Assembly: GCA_964452115.1 (NCBI GenBank)
Contig: CAYVKY010000090.1
Span: forward strand, 1 to 9,672
DNA from: CAYVKY01 sp964452115
GTDB lineage: Bacteria > Bacteroidota > Ignavibacteria > Tepidaquicellales > Tepidaquicellaceae
Direction of reading: 5' to 3'
Length of the DNA: 9,672 bases
This document shows positions 1 through 6,424 of the stretch, piece after piece. The notes under the pieces were generated by a model. The model ran no database searches and was not told where the DNA came from. It saw only the letters and a list, made by a program, of their open reading frames with translations. The first letter of the stretch is position 1. Each line of letters starts with the position of its first letter. The translations under genes were made by a program, and so were the position numbers.

Positions 1-52
1 CTTAACACAAAATAGATAATATATGAAATAATATTTTTAAAAAACTTCAGCA
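1..52. other. Non-coding sequence downstream of the operon, at the window edge
   Basis: This short A/T-rich stretch follows the stop codon of the last minus-strand gene. I see no GC-rich stem followed by a T-tract in the direction of transcription, so there is no visible terminator. Transcription may continue into further glycan genes beyond the window edge. Confidence 0.5.
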
Positions 53-1003
53 TCAACTTTTAATATTATAAGTGTCGTGATGAAACAATTTAATGAAAAT
101 TTTATTGTAAAACTCAGAAATTCTGTGCCGTCTGATAAATCGTATGATATTATTACCAAGCAGAGATACTGTCAAATATCTCCAATATTTCAACGCTTTT
201 AAAAATCCAAACATCATGCTTCTATATAGAAATTTCCGGGCAAGAGATATATCTCCGATATAATATTCAAGAAGTCCGCGCCTGATATTTGAATCGAAAC
301 ACTCCTCGTTATAATAATTATTAATGTAATTCACACAATCATTATATTTAATTTTATTTTGTTTTTCGAATAAATCGTATGAGCGCTCCGTAATTCTGTA
401 CATAAGCAGGGGAGTGTCAATATTATGAAATATTGCACCGGCATTAAGCATACGCAAATACAATTCTGTATCTTCCGAGTATATGCGGGATTCATTATAC
501 ATTCCGGCTTTGATAAAATTGACTTTCTTTGTTATAATTGTCGGATGATGTATTGAAGTGATAACCGGCATCATGAATTCGATATCTTTGTGCTCTACGG
601 GCAGGTTTTTTCTGTAAAGAATTTTATCATTTCCATCAATATAATAAAATTGTGTGCCTGTAATATCCGTTTCCGGATGTGATAAAAGATAATTCATCTC
701 AATAGATATCCTGTCGGACATTGATATATCGTCTCCGTCCATTCTGGCAATGAATTCACCGCCGGCGATTTCTATGCCGTAATTCAAAATTTGAGGCAGG
801 TTCAATTCAGGGCGGTAAAAATATTTTATCCGGCTGTCCGAAAAACTTTTAATTATAACGGTAGTAATATTATCGTCGGATGAGTCAAGGATTAATAATT
901 CAAAATTATCATACGTCTGCTCCAAAATGCTTTCGATTGCCTTTTTCGTGAACTTACCTGTGTTCTTTACAGGCATCAATATGGATACCAGAGGGTTATT
1001 CAT
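53..1003 (-). CDS. Family 2 glycosyltransferase (GT-A fold)
   Basis: This is a 316-residue cytoplasmic or peripheral membrane enzyme that most likely transfers a sugar from a nucleotide-sugar donor to a growing lipid-linked glycan. The N-terminus has the GT2 opening (LVSILMPVKN, residues 5-14), followed by the helix SILEQTYDNFELLILD ending at Asp40. The metal- and nucleotide-binding DxD motif is at residues 89-92 (DGDD). A probable catalytic-base motif, Glu177-Asp178 in SEDTELYLRM, lies at the expected distance, and a His-His pair at 152-153 is also typical. The C-terminal third is basic and amphipathic or hydrophobic (about residues 250-310), which suggests membrane association. The ATG at 1003 overlaps the end of the upstream GT4 gene by 8 bases. 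The stop is TGA. Donor and acceptor sugars cannot be read from the sequence. The family call is firm; the exact role is inferred from the neighbours. Confidence 0.93.
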   Translation of the reverse strand: MNNPLVSILMPVKNTGKFTKKAIESILEQTYDNFELLILDSSDDNITTVIIKSFSDSRIKYFYRPELNLPQILNYGIEIAGGEFIARMDGDDISMSDRISIEMNYLLSHPETDITGTQFYYIDGNDKILYRKNLPVEHKDIEFMMPVITSIHHPTIITKKVNFIKAGMYNESRIYSEDTELYLRMLNAGAIFHNIDTPLLMYRITERSYDLFEKQNKIKYNDCVNYINNYYNEECFDSNIRRGLLEYYIGDISLARKFLYRSMMFGFLKALKYWRYLTVSLLGNNIIRFIRRHRISEFYNKIFIKLFHHDTYNIKS

Positions 1004-2102
1004 CCTGCATTAAGTATTTATCATAAACATTTTCATATTTTGTAATTACTTTTTCCCAAGAGAGTGTGTCGTAAATTTTTATCGCATTTCCGGATATCAA
1101 TTTAAGTTTATCTCTATTTTGATTCAAATCATTTAATATTTTTATTAAACTCACGGAATCGCCGTAATTAAAAGTAAAACCGTTCACGCCGTCTGTGATA
1201 AACCTCGATGCGCCCGTCTGTTTAGTAACAACAGGCACTTTACCCATAGCCATCATTTCGACAAGAGACAGGTTGAAATTTTCATAATTGCTTGAAGAGA
1301 TAATAATATCAGCTTCCTCAGCCGCTTTGATATATTCTGTTGTGTTCTTTAAATTATATTTTACAATTTTAACATTATCGTTGAATTTCTTTTCGATTTC
1401 ATCATCAGAGAATACTATCAGGGTAATAGGAAATTGCAGTTTACCCATGCAGTCTGCAAAAAAATCAAATCCTTTTTCCTTTTTGTTTACGTTTGCACTG
1501 AAACAAATTCTCAGCGGTTCATTTAAATTATCAGCTGTTTTCCTGTGGTCATAAAATTCTTTTTCTATGCCGTTTTCAATAAGGTGATAACTGGCATTCG
1601 GAGATTTGAAATAGTATTTTATCATTTGCAGGCTGTCATCGGATAAATAAAATATATCGTCTGCTTTATTGAAAATCAATTTTTCAAATATTTTATTTTC
1701 AAACATTGAAAATTTCGATTCTTTCCTGAAATATTTATTTTCCAATCTGACAATACCATTGACCGTGTAAAACAATTTATAATTCAAAAACCGTTTAAGC
1801 AAAAGTGCGAGTATGGTAAACCTTCTGAAACCAGTTATGTGAATTATTTTCGGTTTAAAGCGGATAATATTTATTAATATCGGGAATATACCCGCAATAA
1901 ATGCGCCGGACGCAATCGCTTCAATTTTAAAAAGTTTCTGAAAATAGCTGTACTTACTTCCATCCTGATAATATGTGTATGCACGGACATTGTACTTTCT
2001 CGAAAGTTCAAAAAATAAATTCTTCGATACTTTCTGAGGTCCGGAGCAGAAATCAGAGAAATCAAAATCTCCTATTAAAAATATGTAATCATTTTTTTGC
2101 AA
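996..2102 (-). CDS. Family 4 glycosyltransferase (GT-B fold), TTG start
   Basis: This 368-residue protein has the two-domain layout of GT4 retaining glycosyltransferases. The N-terminal domain has a SGPQKVSKNLFFEL segment (residues 20-33), where the family's glycine-rich acceptor-side loop lies. The C-terminal donor domain starts near PLRICFSANVNKKEKG (196-211). It carries the family's E-x7-E signature at Glu274 and Glu282 (YENFNLSLVEMMAMGKVPVV), followed by DGVNGF (304-309), which usually marks the nucleotide-sugar site. The start codon is TTG at 2102. The reading frame has a stop codon two codons further upstream, and the next in-frame Met is far inside the protein, so TTG is the only sensible start. 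The gene begins inside the 3' end of the methyltransferase gene with a 14-base overlap, and translational coupling is likely. It probably adds one sugar in the glycan pathway of this operon; specificity is unknown. Confidence 0.92.
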   Translation of the reverse strand: MQKNDYIFLIGDFDFSDFCSGPQKVSKNLFFELSRKYNVRAYTYYQDGSKYSYFQKLFKIEAIASGAFIAGIFPILINIIRFKPKIIHITGFRRFTILALLLKRFLNYKLFYTVNGIVRLENKYFRKESKFSMFENKIFEKLIFNKADDIFYLSDDSLQMIKYYFKSPNASYHLIENGIEKEFYDHRKTADNLNEPLRICFSANVNKKEKGFDFFADCMGKLQFPITLIVFSDDEIEKKFNDNVKIVKYNLKNTTEYIKAAEEADIIISSSNYENFNLSLVEMMAMGKVPVVTKQTGASRFITDGVNGFTFNYGDSVSLIKILNDLNQNRDKLKLISGNAIKIYDTLSWEKVITKYENVYDKYLMQDE

Positions 2103-2763
2103 GATACTTTATGACTAAATTTCTGAAACCTAAATAGTGCTTTATAAAATTCTTAATAAAGAAATGTTTACCGTATTTTGATTTATATAATTTCCGCAAA
2201 GAAATCCTTTGACCTGAAAGGACAATTACAGCAAATTTTCTTAGCTGATAATCTCTGAACACTTTTATTTTTGTAAAACCTAATTTTCGAAAATCACCTG
2301 TATTCCATATGCTTTTGTGTGCCTGATTAATGTTGTCATCAAGAGCATCCTGTTCCCAGAATTTTCCTATAGGAATATTTATTATGATATAATCAGACAT
2401 TAGCAGGGCTTTTCTGATAATATTAATTGCTTCATTTTTTTCTAAATGTTCTATTACATCCCCGAATATTATCAAGTCGTATTTTTTTGTGTTACTGTAA
2501 AAGAAATTTAACATATCTTCATTGTAAATATTCGAGTAGAAATATCTGTGATAGTCTTTAATATAAGGCTCATATATTTCAATCGCATCAATTGTTCTTT
2601 TCCATTTCCCGTGAATGTTATCATCGTCCCAAACCTCAAGAAATTCTCTTGACAATATTCCCCATCTTCCGAAGCCCATTCCGGCATCAAGAATATTTTG
2701 AGGATTTATCAGTCTGATAATTTCAATATCATAAGAAATATTTTGCCAGTTTGATGTAGGCAT
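2089..2763 (-). CDS. Class I SAM-dependent methyltransferase
   Basis: This 224-residue protein has the Rossmann-type SAM-binding fold. Motif I is ILDAGMGFGRWG (residues 24-35). A segment rich in acidic residues, IDAIEIYEPYI (58-68), matches motif II, which holds the ribose of SAM. YDLIIFGDVIEHLEKNEA (95-112) is the motif IV region. A later NIPIGKFWEQD segment and HKSIWNTGDFRKLGF resemble a group of small methyltransferases often found in bacterial glycan clusters. In relatives the strand after motif I is followed by a glycine-tryptophan pair, as here. The likely job is methylation of a sugar on the glycan intermediate, though protein or small-molecule substrates are possible. It sits 3 bases after the flippase start region in the operon order and overlaps the next gene. 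The C-terminus is Lys/Arg-rich. The family is clear; the substrate is unknown. Confidence 0.88.
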   Translation of the reverse strand: MPTSNWQNISYDIEIIRLINPQNILDAGMGFGRWGILSREFLEVWDDDNIHGKWKRTIDAIEIYEPYIKDYHRYFYSNIYNEDMLNFFYSNTKKYDLIIFGDVIEHLEKNEAINIIRKALLMSDYIIINIPIGKFWEQDALDDNINQAHKSIWNTGDFRKLGFTKIKVFRDYQLRKFAVIVLSGQRISLRKLYKSKYGKHFFIKNFIKHYLGFRNLVIKYLAKK

Positions 2764-2766
2764 AAT

Positions 2767-3987
2767 TCAGTTTTTTATAAATTTGTAAATATAAAAAATA
2801 TCTATCAATAATATAATTATTTCAGTTAATAATGATATATAAGCTGCCGCAAAAATGGAAAAAACGGGTATAAATATAATATTCATAATGACGTTGAATA
2901 TTAAACCGATAATAGTAACATACAAATTCTGCTTAAATAAACCAATTGCATTTAAAGTGTTGCCGGTAAGTCCGTTCAATCCCAAAGGTACTATTGCAAA
3001 GGATAAAATTTTAAGTACGCCCGATGCTTCAATGTAAATTTCAGAGAAAAATAATTTTACGATAAACGGGGCAAGAATAAAAATAATAATGTTCAGACCC
3101 GCACAGATTAATAATACTAATTTTGAATAAGTAAAGAGTACGGATAAAACAGCTTTTTTATCATTTTTAAGTCCTGCAGCTGCGCTTAACAATTTGGTTT
3201 GAATAAATGAAAATGCAATGGAAGACGACTTATAGATACCATAGGCTATCCCATACATAGCGACGAGCGTCAGATTTGTCATTTTCGATAGAATTATAAT
3301 ATCAATTTTATCGTATAGAAAATTAAAAGTAATTGCAGCACCGAGAGGAAGTGAAGCCGCAAGAACTGTGAAAATATACTTTCTGTCAAAAATATTAAGG
3401 TTGATATTATAAGGAAACAGCCGGATAATCAGAATTAAATGGAAAACTACACCTGCAATCAATATAACTATAGCATAGGTAAAGTTCTTCCAGATAACTA
3501 TAGACGCAGCTGTGAATGCGAAGAACAGAAGTTTCGGGATAAGATTGATGAAAAAATGCTTTTTATAATTTTGCAAGCCAAAATATGCATAGCTCAGTCC
3601 GGAACTTAAAGAACTAATTGCAGTCCATAAAATAGTGCAGAAGAAAAATGTTTTATCATAAAAGCCGTAAAATGCAAAATAGGCAATGGCAGCAAGCAAA
3701 AAATCAATAATAAAAACAAACGCATACAGAACAAGAAAATTTGAAAAAATAAAACCGGATTTACTGATATCACGGGCTATCAATCTCTGAAGCTGGATGT
3801 AAAGTCCGAATCCCGAAATGGTAATTATAATGTTGCCAAGATTATTTATAGTTATAAATTCGCCGTATTCGGCCGGCTGAAAAGCACGTGCGAAAATAAG
3901 AAAAAGAAAAAAGTAAAATACTTTCTCCAGAATGTTATCGTATAAGATGAAGCCTGTATCCTTAATATCTGCTAATACTTCTTTCAT
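2767..3987 (-). CDS. Wzx-type polysaccharide flippase (MOP superfamily membrane protein)
   Basis: This 406-residue protein is almost entirely hydrophobic, with roughly 11-12 predicted membrane helices separated by short loops. The N-terminal part, with ARAFQPAEYGEF followed by NNLGNIIITISGFGLYIQLQR, is characteristic of polysaccharide biosynthesis/flippase proteins of the MOP (MATE-related) superfamily. The length is at the short end of the usual 400-500 residue range, and both halves of the family are present, so it appears complete. It should carry lipid-linked oligosaccharide from the cytoplasmic to the outer face of the inner membrane. The ATG at 3987 directly abuts the stop of the preceding gene, which supports translational coupling. 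Substrate specificity cannot be predicted. An unlikely alternative is a lipid II or teichoic-type flippase; the neighbouring glycosyltransferases favour a glycan role. Confidence 0.9.
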   Translation of the reverse strand: MKEVLADIKDTGFILYDNILEKVFYFFLFLIFARAFQPAEYGEFITINNLGNIIITISGFGLYIQLQRLIARDISKSGFIFSNFLVLYAFVFIIDFLLAAIAYFAFYGFYDKTFFFCTILWTAISSLSSGLSYAYFGLQNYKKHFFINLIPKLLFFAFTAASIVIWKNFTYAIVILIAGVVFHLILIIRLFPYNINLNIFDRKYIFTVLAASLPLGAAITFNFLYDKIDIIILSKMTNLTLVAMYGIAYGIYKSSSIAFSFIQTKLLSAAAGLKNDKKAVLSVLFTYSKLVLLICAGLNIIIFILAPFIVKLFFSEIYIEASGVLKILSFAIVPLGLNGLTGNTLNAIGLFKQNLYVTIIGLIFNVIMNIIFIPVFSIFAAAYISLLTEIIILLIDIFYIYKFIKN

Positions 3988-5562
3988 TTATTGAACTATT
4001 AACCAATCCTTACCGTCGAAAAACAATTTCGTTTTTTCTTTAAATTCACCGGGCAATATCATTTTAATTTTTTTAAATCCTTTAAACGTATTTAACTGCG
4101 TTTCGATAATGTTTAGTGAAAAAATATCACCGAAAATTGAAATATTATTGTTTGTGGAACTAACCGACAGGGTATCATTATTTAAACTGATATCAGCAAA
4201 ACTGTGCGGATTTTTTAAATAATATTCCGGATTATTCTCGAGCCGCCAGTAAAATGGAAGTCCTCGAATTCCGGACTTTCCGAATGTTTTATTCCGGTAA
4301 TAATAATATTCGTATGGCAGATTAAATCCGCTGTGATAAGACATCAAAACAACATAATTACTGTCAGGATTATTTCCGATAATTTTATTTAGTGCGGAAA
4401 ATTCATTTACATTCAAAGTTTGATATACAACAGAATTATCTGCCGTTCTGACTGCAGCAAATATATTTATAACAATTAGCAGAAGAGTGATGATTAAAAT
4501 AACATTTTTATTGCACAGTCTGAATAGTATTATCAGCAAAATGAAATACAAAACCAAGAGCTGCATATTCAAATTTCTTATTTCATTATGCACCATAATT
4601 TGAGGGAAAAAACTTATCAGCCATAACAATATTAATAATATCAGATTTTTCCGGTATTCTTTCTTCCGGGCTGCAAACATCAACACAATTAATGAAATTG
4701 CAGCTGCTATTGCAGATGTAATGAAAAGATTTGATGAAAAAAAATTATAAACTTCATTATAATACAATGGAATCAGCGTAAGATATAATGTACCGAAAAA
4801 TACAAACGGTTTCTTATAATAAAAATATTTGAAATATTCGAAATCGCCGGTTGAGATATTCAGCATATTCACGGAAATTAATATGACAGAAACTACAGCT
4901 GAAATTGCGAATAATATGAATATTTGTTTTAATGAACTTTTTGTTATGTGATTCTTAAGTGAATAAAAAAGAATTAATAAAATGGCGGGAAAAATATATG
5001 CCTGCTGCTTTGATAATGCTGCAAAAATAAAAAACAGAAAACTAAAAATTAAATTTACGGGTTTATTCCGGATAATGAACCTTGATACGAATAAAAATGC
5101 AAGTACAAAAAAAAGATTTAATAATACAACATTTTTTGAAGAAATCCATAATATATTACTGCACGATACGGGGCTTAGGGATAAAGCAAGAATTAAACCT
5201 GAAATAAAATTTTTATGGATATTAATACCGTATATTTTACAAATGTTGATAAAAAGAAAATATAATGATATTAAAAATCCGATATGAATAAATAATGTTG
5301 TTATTTTAATTAATGCCGGATTAGAGATTAAAAGTTTATAATCAAAAATAAATGACAAATATAAGATTGGACGGAAGAAAAGATGATAAAATTCGTTTGT
5401 ATTTGGGTATAGTCCGTACTTTAAATTTTCACCGACTCTGTAAAATATATAAAAGTCATCGGAAAAAAACCACGGTACTTTGAATATTATAATTACATAA
5501 AAAATTAAATTAATTAAAAGTACCGCGGTTATTCCATAATGAGACTTAAAAAATTGTTTCAT
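3988..5562 (-). CDS. GT-C-like polytopic membrane protein, candidate glycosyltransferase or polymerase
   Basis: This 524-residue protein has about 12 predicted membrane helices up to roughly residue 371, followed by a soluble C-terminal part of about 150 residues. The first large loop after the first helix contains WFFSDDFYIF (31-40), with an acidic pair at Asp35-Asp36. Further on are YHLFFRPILYLSF (59-71), with an FRP sequence, and LSKQQAYIFP (183-192). This order (Asp in the first periplasmic loop, a Y/F-R-P motif, then an S-K-E/Q-x-A motif) is the pattern I know from uncharacterised bacterial GT-C membrane proteins related to the PMT/ArnT type. These use polyprenyl-phosphate sugars on the outer face. 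It could add a side sugar, transfer glycan to a lipid or protein, or act in place of a Wzy polymerase, which is otherwise missing here. The low GC partly reflects Phe/Ile/Asn-rich content. The GT-C assignment is an inference from topology and short motifs. Confidence 0.72.
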   Translation of the reverse strand: MKQFFKSHYGITAVLLINLIFYVIIIFKVPWFFSDDFYIFYRVGENLKYGLYPNTNEFYHLFFRPILYLSFIFDYKLLISNPALIKITTLFIHIGFLISLYFLFINICKIYGINIHKNFISGLILALSLSPVSCSNILWISSKNVVLLNLFFVLAFLFVSRFIIRNKPVNLIFSFLFFIFAALSKQQAYIFPAILLILFYSLKNHITKSSLKQIFILFAISAVVSVILISVNMLNISTGDFEYFKYFYYKKPFVFFGTLYLTLIPLYYNEVYNFFSSNLFITSAIAAAISLIVLMFAARKKEYRKNLILLILLWLISFFPQIMVHNEIRNLNMQLLVLYFILLIILFRLCNKNVILIITLLLIVINIFAAVRTADNSVVYQTLNVNEFSALNKIIGNNPDSNYVVLMSYHSGFNLPYEYYYYRNKTFGKSGIRGLPFYWRLENNPEYYLKNPHSFADISLNNDTLSVSSTNNNISIFGDIFSLNIIETQLNTFKGFKKIKMILPGEFKEKTKLFFDGKDWLIVQ

Positions 5563-5571
5563 AAAAACAAT

Positions 5572-6288
5572 TTATTTTTTATATAATGACCACAGTTTTG
5601 TAATTACTTCATCCATAGCCGGTCCTAAAAGCGCCGGATCGTCCGTTTTTGAAGGCATATTTTCAAATATCACATAAGGTACTTCAACACCGTTTATATT
5701 GAGATAGTCTTTTGTGCCGGCGATGACTTCGTGGAAGTCAACCTCTTTGTAAAGGCGTTCGAGCTTTGAATCCGGAAGTCCGTGTTCCAAAATGCTGTCA
5801 GGTTTGTCGGGATTGAAACGCTTCCTGTTCTTACGGAGCGATTCTTCGAATGGCACATTTACATATATAATCGCAGCACCTTCCAGCAATTCTTTTGATA
5901 AATGTTTGAATGCTTCTTTATATCCGCCGTGTTCGGTTCCGCGTGAAAATTCAATTAAATAAGTTGTGTCCGCGGCGTCTTTGTTATCGCGTTTGCGTTT
6001 TGCATAATCCATTGAAATTCTTTCAATCAAAAGATGCCACAAATACTCGTGAAGAAAATATCCTTCCGAATCACTGTGAAGGCGGGGTTTGTTAAAAACT
6101 TTTTCGAGGATTGCGTCTTCTTCAAACCAAGTCCACAGCATTGGAAAATCATCTATATCAGTCAGTTTGCCTGTGTGGAAACGTTTTTTGCGTTCATCTA
6201 ATTCCGTGTTTTTCAGATAATGAATAATTTCAGATTTCCCTGATGCCGGTCTTCCGAGCAGAATAATTTTATCAAATATAGTCTTCAT
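5572..6288 (-). CDS. P-loop NTPase, kinase-like, function unknown
   Basis: This 238-residue soluble protein starts with a strand and a perfect Walker A loop, LLGRPASGKS (residues 10-19, GxxxxGKS from Gly12). A Walker B-like strand ends in YLIEFSRG (110-117), with Glu113 as a possible catalytic acid. A basic stretch LRKNRKRF (151-158), followed by a loop rich in Asp and Pro, could be a kinase lid. The layout resembles small nucleoside, nucleotide or adenylylsulfate-type kinases, but I recognise no substrate motif and no named family. It is the first gene of the operon and is separated by 9 bases from the GT-C gene. Its start (ATG at 6288) faces the 2-oxoglutarate dehydrogenase gene. Sampled lines have about 40% GC, like that gene and unlike the glycan genes. 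It may therefore be a resident gene rather than part of the glycan cluster. It looks complete. Confidence 0.85.
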   Translation of the reverse strand: MKTIFDKIILLGRPASGKSEIIHYLKNTELDERKKRFHTGKLTDIDDFPMLWTWFEEDAILEKVFNKPRLHSDSEGYFLHEYLWHLLIERISMDYAKRKRDNKDAADTTYLIEFSRGTEHGGYKEAFKHLSKELLEGAAIIYVNVPFEESLRKNRKRFNPDKPDSILEHGLPDSKLERLYKEVDFHEVIAGTKDYLNINGVEVPYVIFENMPSKTDDPALLGPAMDEVITKLWSLYKK

Positions 6289-6424
6289 AGTGTTTTTAAA
6301 TTATTTAGAGTTAATTTTTGTTATCGTAATTTAAGATACTCAAAATTGTTAAATATCTCTATGATATTAACCGTACTATATGAGTATTCCTTAATTGTTG
6401 TTTGGTTTTAAAATTTAATTAATT
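6289..6424. promoter_or_regulatory. Divergent intergenic region, presumed bidirectional promoter region
   Basis: These 136 A/T-rich bases separate two divergent start codons, so promoters for both directions should lie here. Only weak matches are visible. On the plus strand TATGAT (6360-6365) resembles a -10 box, and on the minus strand TATAGT (complement of 6375-6380) does too. Neither has a convincing partner at -35, nor a clear Bacteroidota TTG/TAnnTTTG pair. No Shine-Dalgarno sequence precedes either start: the bases just before 6425 are TTTAATTAATT, and those before the minus-strand ATG are AAAAACACT. The centre of the region is occupied by nested inverted repeats, listed separately. Confidence 0.5.
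6331..6394. repeat. Nested imperfect inverted repeats between divergent genes
   Basis: The outer arms are TTAAGATACTCA (6331-6342) and TGAGTATTCCTTAA (6381-6394). They pair over 7 bases (ATACTCA/TGAGTAT) and, after a small bulge, over TTAAG/CTTAA. Inside them lies a second inverted repeat, GTTAAATATC (6348-6357) and GATATTAAC (6363-6371), which pairs over 9 bases with one bulged A and a 5-base loop (TCTAT). The two dyads share nearly the same centre, around 6360-6362. They could be operator sites for a regulator, or a hairpin in a 5' leader RNA. In such A/T-rich sequence some pairing is expected by chance, but two concentric dyads in the only sizeable intergenic region are notable. Confidence 0.5.

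Larger units (their letters stand above)
53..6288 (-). other. Probable six-gene operon: P-loop protein plus surface-glycan genes
   Basis: Six co-directional genes are packed with almost no space between them. From upstream to downstream the junctions are a 9-base gap, a direct abutment (stop at 3988-3990, next start at 3985-3987), a 3-base gap, a 14-base overlap and an 8-base overlap. Such spacing argues for a single transcript started in the 6289-6424 intergenic region. Five of the six products fit a lipid-linked glycan pathway: two glycosyltransferases, a methyltransferase, a flippase and a GT-C-like membrane protein. The first gene does not obviously belong to that pathway and is less AT-rich. 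A second promoter inside its 3' end is therefore possible, but I cannot identify one. Confidence 0.7.

Noticed and set aside
1..52. Terminator after the minus-strand operon
   Set aside because: There is only an A/T-rich run with no stable stem in the right orientation.
1288..1554. 88-codon open frame on the plus strand inside the GT4 gene
   Set aside because: It runs antisense to the conserved donor-binding domain of the glycosyltransferase, and its Ser/Leu/Phe-rich translation is typical of a shadow.
4982..5287. 101-codon open frame on the plus strand inside the GT-C gene
   Set aside because: It is antisense to a clear membrane-protein gene, has a Lys/Asn/Ile-rich composition expected from AT-rich antisense sequence, and shows no recognisable domain.
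6346..6379. TTGTTA (6346-6351) with TACTAT (6374-6379) as a sigma70-type promoter for kgd
   Set aside because: The spacer is 22 bases, too long for a normal promoter, and both hexamers match only 4 of 6 positions. It was not listed as a separate promoter.
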